DNA from: Celeribacter indicus
Lineage (GTDB): Bacteria > Pseudomonadota > Alphaproteobacteria > Rhodobacterales > Rhodobacteraceae
Direction: 5' to 3'
NCBI RefSeq assembly: GCF_000819565.1
Contig: NZ_CP004395.1
Span: 62,001-126,000 of the forward strand
Length of the DNA stretch: 64,000 nt
Numbering within the stretch: the first letter of the stretch is position 1; every line of letters starts with the position of its first letter. Shown piece after piece: positions 1 through 8,049 of this stretch. Under the pieces are notes generated by a model. The model did not search any database. It was not told the origin of the DNA and worked only from the letters and a program-made list of their open reading frames with translations. A program made the position numbers and the translations under genes.

Positions 1-3
1 GCT

Positions 4-255
4 ATGGTCCTTCTGATCTGCGTTCCCGGACCAGTTTTGGCGGAATCCTGCTTCGCCCCGGCCCGTCCCTTCCTGCCAAGCGATTCGCAGGCAGCGCGGG
101 ACTATGCAGACATCATCCGTGGCGATTTCGAAGATTACATTCAGGATATCCAGAGCTACTTCCGTTGCCTCGACAGCGAACGCGCCCGCGCCTTCGAGGA
201 AGCGCGCGAAGTCAGCGAGGACTATGGCCGATTTCTGCAATTGGCAGGGGATTGA
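4..255 (+). CDS. Small secreted protein, 5' end probably outside the window
   Basis: An 83-codon frame opens at the left edge. It begins with a short hydrophobic stretch ending in VLA followed by ESC, which looks like the end of a signal peptide, so the real start may lie upstream of the window. The mature part is about 68 residues, acidic, with two Cys (C16 and C54 of the visible part) that could form a disulfide. I do not recognise a family. The next gene, an XRE regulator, lies 124 bp downstream on the same strand. Confidence 0.5.
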   Translation: MVLLICVPGPVLAESCFAPARPFLPSDSQAARDYADIIRGDFEDYIQDIQSYFRCLDSERARAFEEAREVSEDYGRFLQLAGD

Positions 256-379
256 TGGGCAACCTCGGGAGCATCAGACTTGCAGCCCATGGAAACCAGA
301 CGCCGATAACACCCTCATATATCTACTTTTTAGATAACAGATTTCATCCGCTAGCGACGTCACAAAAGGTATGTGACGC

Positions 380-637
380 GTGGCAAAGACAATCAGAAGC
401 ACAGGACAGGTGGCACTCTGCCAAGCATTGGTCGACGCCCGCATCAAGGCGGGCCTCGGTCAGGAGGACTTGGCGGTCAAGCTCAAGTGCCATCAATCAC
501 TTGTGGCGCGCATTGAAAGCGGCCAGCGCCGGGTCGACGTCGTCGAGCTGGTCGTCCTTGCGCGCGCCATTGGCTTTGACCCCTTCAAGGTTCTGGCGAT
601 CGTTGAAGCCGCCACGGAGCCCGACCACCGGATTTGA
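380..637 (+). CDS. XRE-family helix-turn-helix regulator
   Basis: This 85-residue protein is almost entirely one Cro/CI-type HTH. The recognition region reads LGQEDLAVKLKCHQSLVARIES, here around residues 26-47, followed by the typical GQRRVDVVELVVLARAIGFDP scaffold. It should bind DNA as a dimer in the cytoplasm. The start is GTG with a weak AAGGT upstream. No toxin or partner gene is adjacent, so its target is unknown. Small stand-alone XRE proteins of this kind are common in alphaproteobacterial plasmids. Confidence 0.75.
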   Translation: MAKTIRSTGQVALCQALVDARIKAGLGQEDLAVKLKCHQSLVARIESGQRRVDVVELVVLARAIGFDPFKVLAIVEAATEPDHRI

Positions 638-803
638 TCCATTTCATCTTTCGAGAACACGGGAGCTGACTTCTCCCGGTGTGAATTCGTTACCGCGAGG
701 ACGAACAGTAACCGATTTTAACGAGGCCCGGCACACGGTTGCAGCAAACGCTTTGGATCTGAGCTGCTATCCGCAACGCCAAATTGCAGGAAGTCAGTAA
801 ACA

Positions 804-1028
804 GTGAACGAAAATGAGGTCGAAGGCGTCGCGATCGCCAATTTGATTGCAACCGATGAAGAAACCATTGTCGGCTGGGTATATCGCTGGAACACAGGTG
901 CTCTGGCAATCCGGTGGGACATCCATGGCCCGCAGCGTGTCTCAAAGATTTACCCGGAGCTCTGCGATGCGGATAAAGCCGAAATTGACTTCGCGTCTCT
1001 CATGCAGCTGCCCTGTCGCAACGACTGA
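804..1028 (+). CDS. Hypothetical protein, 74 residues
   Basis: A GTG start preceded by AGGAAG at about 10 bp opens a 74-codon frame. The protein is acidic (MNENEVEGVAIANLIATDEE at the N-terminus), with a central WVYRWNTGALAIRWD segment rich in Trp. It has no signal peptide or membrane segment. I do not recognise it. It sits between the XRE gene and the convergent Cys-rich secreted protein gene. Confidence 0.45.
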   Translation: MNENEVEGVAIANLIATDEETIVGWVYRWNTGALAIRWDIHGPQRVSKIYPELCDADKAEIDFASLMQLPCRND

Positions 1029-1131
1029 CATGGTAGAATATGGCCTTTATGGCCCTCGATTGTGTGAGTGTGCCTGCGTTGCAGGTTTGATTTCGTACAA
1101 GGCCCTGCGCGACTTCGCTGCGGCTCAATAG

Positions 1132-1887
1132 TCAGTAATTGACCTGCTCAAAACCGTAATTCCCGCTATAGTCACGCCACTCAACGAAGACGGATCTGTG
1201 ATAAATGCTCGGGCAGTGCTCGCCCCATCGCTCGAGACCGGCATGCGCATCAGGAAGCGCTGCGGGTGACGACACCCTCCAAGAAAAATCGCCCTGGATC
1301 CCGTAGGTGCCGAGGACAACGGCGGCGCTGCGGTTGCAGTCGCCATCTCGCCCGGATTCGTGCTGGCGGGCATAACGAACGTCAAAGACGCGGATGGAAC
1401 GCACGAAGTTGAATTCCGGCCCGCTGATATCGATGTCGGCGCGGTCTTTTACGAGCTGGAGGGCGTAATCAGCCCTTACGAGGTTGTCCCAAGCCGCGTT
1501 GGAGCCTTTGCGCCCAAGCATCCCGCCTGCCCTGGCTGCCTGATCGAAGAGCGGGGTTGAAGAGTTTGGAGGGGTTCCTGAATCACCATATAGGGCATCG
1601 AAGATCCGGTCCGCGGGCCGCGATCTAGCAGGTCCATCGTAAGACGCACCCATCGGGCAGCGCCAAATCTGAAGCGGCGGCTCCACCGGCCATGGAGTTA
1701 TGCGCCGGATGAACTCGGCCCGTGCGCGGGCGCAGGGCACGGAAGCTGGCCATCCACCGGACAAACACAGCAGGATGGCACAATCGATCTGATAGGTTTG
1801 GGCGCGTGCTTGTGTCGGAACTGTTGGGCCGGTCAAGGCGAGAGCTAAAAAGGCCGCCAGAGGGAGGTTTTTGAATTCGAAACGCAT
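1132..1887 (-). CDS. Cys-rich secreted protein, paralogue of 35282-35935
   Basis: The 251-residue product has an N-terminal signal peptide (hydrophobic LPLAAFLALALTG, cleavage near ARAQ) and then a conserved block beginning YQIDCAILLCLSGGWPAS, followed by IRRITPWPVEPPLQIWRCP. Three to four Cys lie in this block and more in the C-terminal third (DGDCNRSA), suggesting disulfides in the periplasm. The C-terminal YHRSVFVEWRDYSGNYG motif is shared with the paralogue at 35282-35935. I chose the ATG at 1887, which has AAGG upstream, over a TTG at 1905. A family of this kind is seen on alphaproteobacterial plasmids, but its function is not known to me. Confidence 0.7.
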   Translation of the reverse strand: MRFEFKNLPLAAFLALALTGPTVPTQARAQTYQIDCAILLCLSGGWPASVPCARARAEFIRRITPWPVEPPLQIWRCPMGASYDGPARSRPADRIFDALYGDSGTPPNSSTPLFDQAARAGGMLGRKGSNAAWDNLVRADYALQLVKDRADIDISGPEFNFVRSIRVFDVRYARQHESGRDGDCNRSAAVVLGTYGIQGDFSWRVSSPAALPDAHAGLERWGEHCPSIYHRSVFVEWRDYSGNYGFEQVNY

Positions 1888-1914
1888 GGCAAGGACCCTT
1901 GACAATCTTCACCC

Positions 1915-1943
1915 AGCATACCTACGAAAATATACTATTGCAA
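1915..1943 (-). promoter_or_regulatory. Sigma70-type promoter of the Cys-rich secreted protein gene
   Basis: On the minus strand TTGCAA (1943-1938) is followed by a 17-bp spacer and TATGCT (1920-1915). The start codon at 1887 is about 20 bp from the expected transcription start. Confidence 0.5.
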
Positions 1944-2321
1944 CAATGATGATGCGTGTTGCGGTTGCGGCGGTCAGCAAGATCGCGAGGTGACCGAGCC
2001 GCCCGTCGTCATCCGCCACGTTCCGCGCTGCGCCAATCCCACGGCATGTCAAAGCGTCCGAGCCATCTCGATCGTCAAATGAGTCTCGAATTGCCCTTAA
2101 ATCGGTTCTACCTAAATCTGTTTGGCGAATAGGACGCATTCGGGCTCTCAGCAGTTCTGCAACGGCTCAGAAGCAGACGGAACCTTGAAGGCTTCGAACC
2201 TCGTGAGTTCGAGGACCAGGCCAGGCTGGCTTGAAGCAGGCCGTGCACCCGTTTCAGGTCGCTGTCGCTTAGCTTGCACTCGCAATCGACGTCGATCACA
2301 CCTTCATGACCTCTCACAAGC
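1944..2321. other. Intergenic region with an ISL3-like solo end
   Basis: About 380 bp without a convincing gene; short frames here have no recognisable product and no good ribosome-binding site. The one structured element is the ISL3-like end at 2103-2129, described separately. Confidence 0.5.
2091..2129 (+). repeat. Solo ISL3-family-like terminal repeat next to a TTGCCCTTAAAT motif
   Basis: The 27 bases at 2103-2129 match the left terminal repeat of the intact ISL3 element (26637-26663) at about 20 positions. They share GGTTCT, CCT, AAT and TGGCG in register. The 12 bases before it, TTGCCCTTAAAT, resemble the TTGCCCTTAATT that precedes the intact element. No transposase follows on the inner side, so this appears to be a remnant. 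Confidence 0.45.
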
Positions 2322-3266
2322 TCAGTGAAAACGGTTCTCCTCCTCTTCAGGCTTGCCGTGACCGTAGAGGTCGGCGTTTTCGTGTGCGCGGTCTTCGTGT
2401 TCGAACTCCAGGCTGGAATGGGCGATGTTGAAGTCCTCCTTCAGCCGGTCCTTGATCGCTGCCTTGATCTTTTCGATTTTACCCCAGCCGCCCGCTGTCA
2501 GCACCACGTGGCAGTCCAGCGCCGCCTTGTGCTCCTCCATCTGCCACAGATGCACGTGGTGAACGTCCGCTACACCATCGACGCTCCGCAGCGCCTCAAC
2601 GACGGCTGCATTGTCGATGTCGGGTGGGCTGCCGAGCATCAGGGTTCTGATCGGACCGCCAATCTCAGTGAAAGCCAGATAGAGGATGTAAAGGGCAATG
2701 CCGATGGTGATTGCGGGATCGACCCATCGCATGTCGTAGAGGATGATCAGGGACCCTCCAATGATGACTGCCACAGAGGCCAAAGCGTCCGACAGGTTGT
2801 GCAGGAAAAGCGCACGGATGTTCACACTGCCTTTCTGCATCGAATAGGTGAGCAGCGCCGTCAACGTGTCGACGACGAGTGCCACACCGCCCAGGATCAC
2901 CACCGTCCAACCAGCGACCTCGGGCGGGTCGATCATCCGCATGCCACCCTCATAGATCAGGTAGAAACCGATCAGGATCAGGGTCGTGTAGTTGATGAGT
3001 GCCGCGACGATTTCAATCCGACCATAGCCGAATGTCATGCGTTCATCGGCGGGTCGTCTGGCGATTTTGCGCGCAACGAACGCGATCACCAGTGACGCCA
3101 TGTCCGAAAAATTGTGTAGGGCATCTGCGATCAGCGCCAGGCTGCCGGAAAGGATGCCGCCAACGATCTGCGCGACGGTCAGAAGCCCGTTGGCCCAGAT
3201 TGCGATGGAGACCCTACGATCACCTGATTCAGGATCAATGTGGGTATGGCCATGATCATGCGGCAC
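2322..3266 (-). CDS. Cation diffusion facilitator (CzcD/DmeF-like Zn/Cd/Co exporter)
   Basis: A roughly 314-residue CDF protein that exchanges cytoplasmic divalent metal for protons across the inner membrane. It has a His-rich N-terminus (HDHGHTH), six predicted membrane segments, and the two CDF metal sites HNFSD (TM2) and HNLSD (TM5). The cytoplasmic C-terminal domain carries HHVHLWQ and DCHVVL. An ATG at 3281 is possible, but GTG at 3266 is better because AGGAG lies 6-7 bases upstream. That start overlaps the end of the transglutaminase-like gene by 11 bases, so the two should be co-transcribed from the MerR-type promoter at 4056-4086. Substrate Zn, Cd or Co is inferred from the family and from the regulator type. 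Confidence 0.9.
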   Translation of the reverse strand: MPHDHGHTHIDPESGDRRVSIAIWANGLLTVAQIVGGILSGSLALIADALHNFSDMASLVIAFVARKIARRPADERMTFGYGRIEIVAALINYTTLILIGFYLIYEGGMRMIDPPEVAGWTVVILGGVALVVDTLTALLTYSMQKGSVNIRALFLHNLSDALASVAVIIGGSLIILYDMRWVDPAITIGIALYILYLAFTEIGGPIRTLMLGSPPDIDNAAVVEALRSVDGVADVHHVHLWQMEEHKAALDCHVVLTAGGWGKIEKIKAAIKDRLKEDFNIAHSSLEFEHEDRAHENADLYGHGKPEEEENRFH

Positions 3267-4026
3267 GGTTGTTCTCCTCATGGCTGTGGTTCGGTCGACT
3301 GAGACCAGGGACCTTTGGCAACATTCCACGACGGATGCGGCGAACCCGGGCATTCATCCAGTGACGGATGACGTGGCGATAGAGAAAGTCACGCGCAAAT
3401 CCGAAGTTCTGACTATATTTCAAATAAAAGTCATCGGGCGCATCAAAGGTTCCAAAATCACGAACGATACCGGTTTTCTGAATATAAGTGCTGCCGCCGT
3501 TCCAACTGACTGGTGGCGCACTCAGGCAATCCGTTCCAGCGCCGTAGCCGCAAAGGCTTTCTGTTTCGCTGAATTCCTTCTGAAGCGACTGCAGGAAGGG
3601 GGCGTCCAGAATGAAGCCTTCGAGATTGATCCAGCCCTCTTCTGTTTCGACTTCGACCCACGAGTGCAGAATTTCGGACGGTGCGAGGGGGTAGACCAAT
3701 TCGGGCACCACGCCACGCTGCAGGGCCTTGTGGATGGTGAAGCCGTGCAGTCGGCAGCGGATGCCTACGCTGCGCAGCAGTGCCATGAGAAGCGTCCCTT
3801 TCGTGTTGCACTGCCCGTAGCCGTCGGTCAGCACCGCAGAGGCGGGAATGTCGTCGACGCGGTTGTAGCCGAACGCAATCACGTTCCGGACAAAGTCATA
3901 AACCGCGCCAATCCGGTCGACACGGGCAAGGTCATGCCAGCCACGATCTCGTACCAGGTTCGAGATTGAGGGCGAGTCAAAATCCAGCAGTCTTGTTGCG
4001 GTTAAATAGGAATCGGTGGGTGCCAC
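3256..4026 (-). CDS. Transglutaminase-like superfamily protein
   Basis: The protein has a transglutaminase/protease-like Cys-His-Asp arrangement: GQCNTKG (Cys near residue 80), HSWVEVE and NLEGFILD. It has no signal peptide, so it probably acts in the cytoplasm. The substrate is unknown. A longer GTG start at 4050 is excluded if the promoter is read correctly, because the -10 lies at 4056-4061 and transcription would begin near 4049. GTG at 4026 has GAGGAG 7 bases upstream and is preferred. It is the first gene of a two-gene unit with the CDF exporter, under the MerR-type operator, so a role in metal response is inferred from context only. Confidence 0.75.
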   Translation of the reverse strand: MAPTDSYLTATRLLDFDSPSISNLVRDRGWHDLARVDRIGAVYDFVRNVIAFGYNRVDDIPASAVLTDGYGQCNTKGTLLMALLRSVGIRCRLHGFTIHKALQRGVVPELVYPLAPSEILHSWVEVETEEGWINLEGFILDAPFLQSLQKEFSETESLCGYGAGTDCLSAPPVSWNGGSTYIQKTGIVRDFGTFDAPDDFYLKYSQNFGFARDFLYRHVIRHWMNARVRRIRRGMLPKVPGLSRPNHSHEENNRAA

Positions 4027-4055
4027 AGGGTCTCTCCTCGAATCGTTCACGAGGA

Positions 4056-4086
4056 GTCTTAATCTCTACAGTGACTAGAGAGACAA
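4056..4086 (-). promoter_or_regulatory. MerR-type promoter/operator of the transglutaminase-CDF unit
   Basis: Minus strand: -35 TTGTCT (4086-4081), spacer of 19 bp CTCTAGTCACTGTAGAGAT, -10 TAAGAC (4061-4056). The over-long 19-bp spacer with a central dyad is the hallmark of promoters activated by MerR-family regulators. The dyad matches four other sites in the window. Confidence 0.75.
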
Positions 4087-4119
4087 GCCTTTTCTCAAAT
4101 GTTACTTTCGATCACAGCT

Positions 4120-4854
4120 CTATCCGATAGTGCCAAGGGCCGGGAAGGTTTCGAGCAGCCAGAAGGCAAGGCGGCTGATCTGACCTGTCATCACGCCGAT
4201 ACCCATCAGCACCATCAGTCCGCCCGATATACGATAGAGCCATCGACCAGCCGCACCGATCCGCTTTAGCCTGCCTGCAATCTCGTTGGTGAAGAGCGCT
4301 ATGATTAGAAACGGCAGTCCAAGCCCTGCGGAGTAGATTGCCAGCAAGGCCATCCCGTCCGCTCCAGATGTCGCGCTTACTGCCAGGATCGACCCAAGCA
4401 CAGGGCCTATGCAGGGCGTCCAGCCAAAGGCAAAGGCAAGACCCAAAAGGTAGGCTCCAACGGCGCTGCCGCCGTCAACTTTTACGTCGGGCCTCGTGTC
4501 ACGCATCATTGCGGGGATCTTGATCGCGCCCATCATGACAAGTCCGAACAAGACGATCAAGAAGCCACCCGCAAGCCCGAGTTCGTATTTCCAGCGCAAG
4601 AGCATCCCGCCCAAAAGACTTGCCCCGGCCCCGAGCGCCACGAAGACTGTCGAAAACCCGAGCACGAACCACAAACTCAGGACCACGCTGCGCGCCCGTT
4701 CGGCAATGCTGCGCGCCGCCCCGGATTTCGCGGCGGGCTGTCCCGCGATGTAAGAGACGTAGCCAGGTGCAAGAGGCAAGACGCAAGGCGACAGAAAGGA
4801 TATAGCGCCACCCAGAAAAGCCGCGACGATTCCAACACCTGAGATTTCGAACAT
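4120..4854 (-). CDS. ccdA: Cytochrome c biogenesis protein CcdA
   Basis: A 244-residue polytopic membrane protein of the CcdA/DsbD-beta family, which passes electrons from cytoplasmic thioredoxin to periplasmic thiol proteins. The first segment holds SPCVLPLAPGYVSY and a later one GWTPCIGP, giving the two redox Cys in the usual membrane positions. About six membrane helices are visible and the length is normal. It has its own MerR-type promoter at 4893-4923 and lies downstream of merR-ynfA. Partners in this window would be CcmG, the SCO proteins and the Dsb pair. Confidence 0.92.
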   Translation of the reverse strand: MFEISGVGIVAAFLGGAISFLSPCVLPLAPGYVSYIAGQPAAKSGAARSIAERARSVVLSLWFVLGFSTVFVALGAGASLLGGMLLRWKYELGLAGGFLIVLFGLVMMGAIKIPAMMRDTRPDVKVDGGSAVGAYLLGLAFAFGWTPCIGPVLGSILAVSATSGADGMALLAIYSAGLGLPFLIIALFTNEIAGRLKRIGAAGRWLYRISGGLMVLMGIGVMTGQISRLAFWLLETFPALGTIG

Positions 4855-4892
4855 TCAATTCCTGCCTTGCTTTAGCCTGTGAAACGCGCACC

Positions 4893-4923
4893 GTTGTAAA
4901 AGCTAAAGCTACTGTAGGAGCAA
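4893..4923 (-). promoter_or_regulatory. MerR-type promoter/operator of ccdA
   Basis: Minus strand: -35 TTGCTC (4923-4918), 19-bp spacer CTACAGTAGCTTTAGCTTT, -10 TACAAC (4898-4893). The half CTACAGTAGCT is identical to that of the operator at 5801-5831. The second half is less symmetrical. Confidence 0.65.
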
Positions 4924-4932
4924 TGCCGTTTT

Positions 4933-5259
4933 TTACGCTCCGCGGGGTGCCGCGAGGATGATAGCGGCACCCAACAAGCATACAGCGGTGCCGAGCAGAT
5001 CCCACCTGTCCGGCCGGTGCCCTTCGGCGAGCCACATCCAGAGAATGGACGCGGCAATATAGATCCCACCATAGGCCGCAAAGGCGCGTCCCGCAGCCAC
5101 AGTGTCGACCTGAGCCAGAAGCCAGCCGAACGCCACCAGCGCCGCTACACCGGGGACAAGCCAAAGAGGGGACGCGCCAAGACGCCACCATGCCCAGATG
5201 GCAAAGCATCCGGCGATCTCAGCCAAGGCCGCGAGCGGATAGACGAGCACTGCGGTCAT
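4933..5259 (-). CDS. ynfA: YnfA/UPF0060 family small membrane protein
   Basis: A 108-residue protein with four predicted membrane helices and the family features [17 protein letters not shown] at the N-terminus and [16 protein letters not shown] in helix 3. The YnfA family is related to small multidrug-resistance transporters, and some members are linked to efflux. The start lies 2 bases from the end of the merR gene, so the two are co-transcribed. A role in metal or toxicant efflux is inferred from location. Confidence 0.85.
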   Translation of the reverse strand: MTAVLVYPLAALAEIAGCFAIWAWWRLGASPLWLVPGVAALVAFGWLLAQVDTVAAGRAFAAYGGIYIAASILWMWLAEGHRPDRWDLLGTAVCLLGAAIILAAPRGA

Positions 5260-5260
5260 C

Positions 5261-5689
5261 TCAGGCGCCGATCTCGTCGTGGTCCGTCAGGCACTCGGAA
5301 TGGTCGCGCAACACCTCCAGCACACGGCAATCGGCCGTGTGCCCGCCGCTGCATTCATGCACCATCCTCTGCAATTCTGTCCGAAGGGCTTCAAGTCGGG
5401 CCATACGTTGCTCAACCTGCTTAAGTTGCCTGCGAGCGATGGCATCGGCCTCCGCGCAAGACTTGTCCGGATGATCGCTCAGATCGAGAAGCTCACGGAT
5501 CGCGTCCAGCGAGAACCCGAGTTGCCGCGCATGCCGGACGAAAGACAAACGGTCAAGCTCACTATCTCCATAGCGCCGCTGACCGCCAGCCGATCGCCCG
5601 GGCTCGGGCAAGAGTCCGATCTGCTCGTAATAGCGGATCGTCTGCACCTTCGTCCCGGTCTTTTTTGCCAAAGTGCCGATTGTCAGCAT
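5261..5689 (-). CDS. MerR-family metal regulator (ZntR/CadR/PbrR-like)
   Basis: A 142-residue regulator with an N-terminal MerR HTH ([20 protein letters not shown]), a dimerisation helix (about 80-110) and a C-terminal metal loop. Cys78, Cys113, His117, Cys121 and Cys133 match the Zn/Cd/Pb-sensing layout of ZntR/CadR rather than the two-Cys loop of CueR. Metal binding should twist 19-bp-spacer promoters into an active form. Five such promoters with a common dyad lie in this window, one of them (5801-5831) divergent from this gene. ynfA follows directly. Zn, Cd and Pb cannot be told apart from sequence alone. Confidence 0.88.
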   Translation of the reverse strand: MLTIGTLAKKTGTKVQTIRYYEQIGLLPEPGRSAGGQRRYGDSELDRLSFVRHARQLGFSLDAIRELLDLSDHPDKSCAEADAIARRQLKQVEQRMARLEALRTELQRMVHECSGGHTADCRVLEVLRDHSECLTDHDEIGA

Positions 5690-5800
5690 ATCATCTCTCC
5701 AGACTATCTACAGCCCGTGTAGCTTTAAGCGTTTTTTTGCACAAGTTCCGCTTGGCATCTCACAGGTCAGTGAACATCGCTCTTCCATCCATAATAAGTC

Positions 5801-5831
5801 TTGAACCTACAGTAGCTAGAGGGTGTAAACG
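5801..5831 (+). promoter_or_regulatory. MerR-type promoter/operator of the SCO-Dsb-Lsp-Lnt operon
   Basis: Plus strand: -35 TTGAAC (5801-5806), 19-bp spacer CTACAGTAGCTAGAGGGTG, -10 TAAACG (5826-5831). Read on the other strand, the dyad is CTCTAGCTACTGTAG, matching the sites at 4056 and 24569. It drives the long operon that starts with the GTG at 5867. Confidence 0.75.
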
Positions 5832-5866
5832 CGCTGAAAATATAGAATCAAATTCGGGCGGAGCGC

Positions 5867-6469
5867 GTGAAGCTTTCAAATCTTCAGAAAGTACTATGGG
5901 TTTTGGCGGGCGCGGCGGCGTTCGTTTTCATCTGGCTGCTAATGTGGGCGGACTACCGCGCCGACCTTGCCCAAGCCGAGACCGAACCACCTTTCTTTGC
6001 GCAGTTCGAACTCACGGATCATCGCGGCATGGTCCAAACAGACGAAGATTTCGCAGGGCGCTGGATGCTGGTCTTCTTTGGTTTCACCAATTGCCCCGAC
6101 GTCTGTCCAACAACACTGTCCGAAGTCGCGGCCGTGATGGAGGGCTTGGGCGACGAGGCGGCAAAGGTCCAGCCGATCTTTATAACGATTGATCCGGAGC
6201 GGGATACGCCGACAGCACTTGCCGGGTATGTGCCCCTGTTCGACGCTGGGATCATCGGGCTGACCGGCACGCCGGAGCAGATCGCCGCAACATCCGAGAC
6301 CTTCCCAATTTTCTTTGAGAGGATCGAGGAGGCCACCGCGCCGGGTGGATACACAATGGGGCACACATCGCACCTGTTTCTTTTTGATCCGCGGGCGGGC
6401 TTCGCCAATTCCTGGCCCTACGGCACACCCGCCGAAGAGATCCTTGCGGATCTGAGAAAGAGGATCTGA
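5867..6469 (+). CDS. SCO1/SenC family copper chaperone (first copy)
   Basis: A 200-residue protein with one N-terminal membrane anchor (about residues 9-27) and a periplasmic thioredoxin-like domain. The copper site CPDVCP (Cys76, Cys80) and a downstream His in TMGHTSH (His166 or His169) are present, together with the DPERDTP family motif. SCO proteins deliver copper to, or reduce, the CuA site of cytochrome oxidase. The start is GTG with GGCGGAG upstream. It is the first gene of a long operon behind the MerR-type promoter; a second SCO lies at 8049. Confidence 0.9.
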   Translation: MKLSNLQKVLWVLAGAAAFVFIWLLMWADYRADLAQAETEPPFFAQFELTDHRGMVQTDEDFAGRWMLVFFGFTNCPDVCPTTLSEVAAVMEGLGDEAAKVQPIFITIDPERDTPTALAGYVPLFDAGIIGLTGTPEQIAATSETFPIFFERIEEATAPGGYTMGHTSHLFLFDPRAGFANSWPYGTPAEEILADLRKRI

Positions 6470-6474
6470 TTGCC

Positions 6475-6897
6475 ATGACCCGCCTTTCCGGAGAAGCGGC
6501 CCTTGTTCTTGCTTGGATCATTGCGCTTATCGCATCGCTTGCCGTGCTCTTTATTGGCGAGGTGCTTGGTCAAACGCCTTGCGTCCTTTGCTGGTTCCAG
6601 CGCGCCTTCATGTTCCCCCTGGCTATCGTTCTTGGGCTCGGGCTGTGGTGGCAGGATCCCCGCGTGGGGCGCTATGGCGTTGCGCTAGCGCTTGGGGGGG
6701 CGGCAGTGGCGTTGTATCACATCGGCCTCTATGTCGGGCTGATCCCCGAGGCGATCCAGCCCTGCACGGCGACCGGCCCCTCTTGTACCGACGACAACCA
6801 GGTGGTCTTCGGCATTCCGATTCCGCTGTTGGCGCTTGTCGCCTTCACGATGATCGGGATGCTGTCGGCCCTTTCACTGAAGGAAAAACAAACATGA
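6475..6897 (+). CDS. dsbB: Disulfide bond formation protein B
   Basis: A 140-residue inner-membrane protein with four predicted helices and two redox pairs: CVLC (Cys36/Cys39) and a second periplasmic pair Cys97/Cys104 in QPCTATGPSC. DsbB reoxidises DsbA and passes electrons to quinone. It begins 5 bases after the SCO gene and overlaps the following thioredoxin-fold gene by 4 bases (ATGA), so the pair is translationally coupled. Length is on the short side but all key residues are present. Confidence 0.9.
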   Translation: MTRLSGEAALVLAWIIALIASLAVLFIGEVLGQTPCVLCWFQRAFMFPLAIVLGLGLWWQDPRVGRYGVALALGGAAVALYHIGLYVGLIPEAIQPCTATGPSCTDDNQVVFGIPIPLLALVAFTMIGMLSALSLKEKQT

Positions 6898-7553
6898 ATC
6901 GACGCGGCCTCGTTCTATCCGTTCTGGCTGTTGGCGCCGCAGGTTTTGGCGGCGCGGCCTGGTATGCCACCCGCCCCCAACCCATGGCAGAGGCAGTCCC
7001 TGTCGCGCCCGAAGTGAACGATGTGCTGATCCGGCCCTATTCCCCGATCCTCGGCCCCGAAACGGCACCTGTCACGATTGTCGAGTTTTTCGATCCAGCT
7101 TGCGAGGCATGCCGCGCATTCTATCCCGTGGTCAAAGAGATCATGGCTGAGCACGGTGATGCGATCCGTGTCGTAATTCGATACACCGCGTTTCACGGGG
7201 ACGCTTCGGTGGAAGCGATCCGTGTTCTCGAAGCTGCGCGGATGCAGGATGTGTTCGAACCCGTGCTGGAAGCGGTCCTGCGCGAGCAGCCGCGATGGGC
7301 GTCCCATGGCACTCCGGCACCGGGTTTGATCCTTGAGATTGCCGCAAGCGGTGGTCTGGATGTCGAAGCTGCTCGGACACAGATGCTGGCCCCCGGTGTC
7401 GTGGCGGTGCTCAATCAGGACCGCGCTGATGTCGAAGCGGTAGGCGTGCGACAAACGCCCACGTTCTTCGTCAACGCCAAGCCATTAGACCCGTTCGGTG
7501 AGGCCGAACTGCGGCGACTGGTGGCTGCGGAAGTTGCGGCCAGCCAAAGTTGA
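6894..7553 (+). CDS. DsbA-family thiol:disulfide oxidoreductase
   Basis: A 219-residue protein with an N-terminal signal or anchor (LVLSVLAVGAAGFGGAAWYA) and a DsbA/DsbG-type thioredoxin fold. The active site is CEAC (Cys70, Cys73) in VEFFDPACEACRAFYP, and the cis-Pro region is VRQTPTFFVNA. It should introduce disulfides into periplasmic proteins, with DsbB next door reoxidising it. CEAC instead of CPHC suggests a different redox potential. The ATG at 6894 overlaps the dsbB stop. Confidence 0.9.
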   Translation: MNRRGLVLSVLAVGAAGFGGAAWYATRPQPMAEAVPVAPEVNDVLIRPYSPILGPETAPVTIVEFFDPACEACRAFYPVVKEIMAEHGDAIRVVIRYTAFHGDASVEAIRVLEAARMQDVFEPVLEAVLREQPRWASHGTPAPGLILEIAASGGLDVEAARTQMLAPGVVAVLNQDRADVEAVGVRQTPTFFVNAKPLDPFGEAELRRLVAAEVAASQS

Positions 7554-7581
7554 TGCTCGGCCAGATACAGGAGAATTCTTC

Positions 7582-8049
7582 ATGACAAAACGATCTTACA
7601 TCAATGGTTTGCCCCTTGTCTTGCTACTCTCGGGCATGTCGACTCCGGCATTTGCCGGTTCGGAGGATGTGGTCGTCGAAAACGCGTGGTCCCGTGCTTC
7701 AATCGGGGTCAACCGCCCTGGTGCGGCCTATATGACTGTGCGCAACACCGGTGAAGACACGGTCACGCTGACCGGGCTTACAACACCACTGGCCGTGATG
7801 CCCCAGATCCATGAGACGAAAACCAACGCCGACGGCGTCAGTTCTATGGCGCCTGCTGACGAAATCACGATTGAACCGGGCCAAAGCGTAGCATTGGAAC
7901 CGGGAGGGCTGCACGCCATGCTCATGAAGCTGCAAAACCCGATGATCGAAGGCGAGACCTTCCCACTGACACTGACGTTCTCGGACGGTGGTGAAGTGAC
8001 TGTTGAGGTCCCAATTCTGGGGATCGCCGCGCGCGGGCCGGAGAGCTGA
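7582..8049 (+). CDS. PCu(A)C periplasmic copper chaperone
   Basis: A 155-residue secreted protein whose signal peptide ends at about FAGSE (residue 25). The copper(I)-binding pattern of this family is intact: His77, Met89, then His111-x-Met113. PCu(A)C works with SCO proteins to load copper into CuA of cytochrome oxidase, and it is directly followed by a SCO gene whose start overlaps its stop by one base (TGATG). The start is ATG at 7582, with AGGAGA 7 bases upstream. Confidence 0.9.
   Translation: MTKRSYINGLPLVLLLSGMSTPAFAGSEDVVVENAWSRASIGVNRPGAAYMTVRNTGEDTVTLTGLTTPLAVMPQIHETKTNADGVSSMAPADEITIEPGQSVALEPGGLHAMLMKLQNPMIEGETFPLTLTFSDGGEVTVEVPILGIAARGPES

Noticed and set aside
2325..3095. Long plus-strand frame of 256 codons
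   Set aside because: It lies opposite the CDF exporter gene, which has full family motifs; the frame has no recognisable product.
5700..5730. A sixth MerR-type operator upstream of the regulator gene itself
   Set aside because: A CTACA-N5-TGTAG dyad (5708-5722) exists, but a -35 and -10 with a 19-bp spacer cannot be placed convincingly; a normal 17-bp promoter upstream is more likely.
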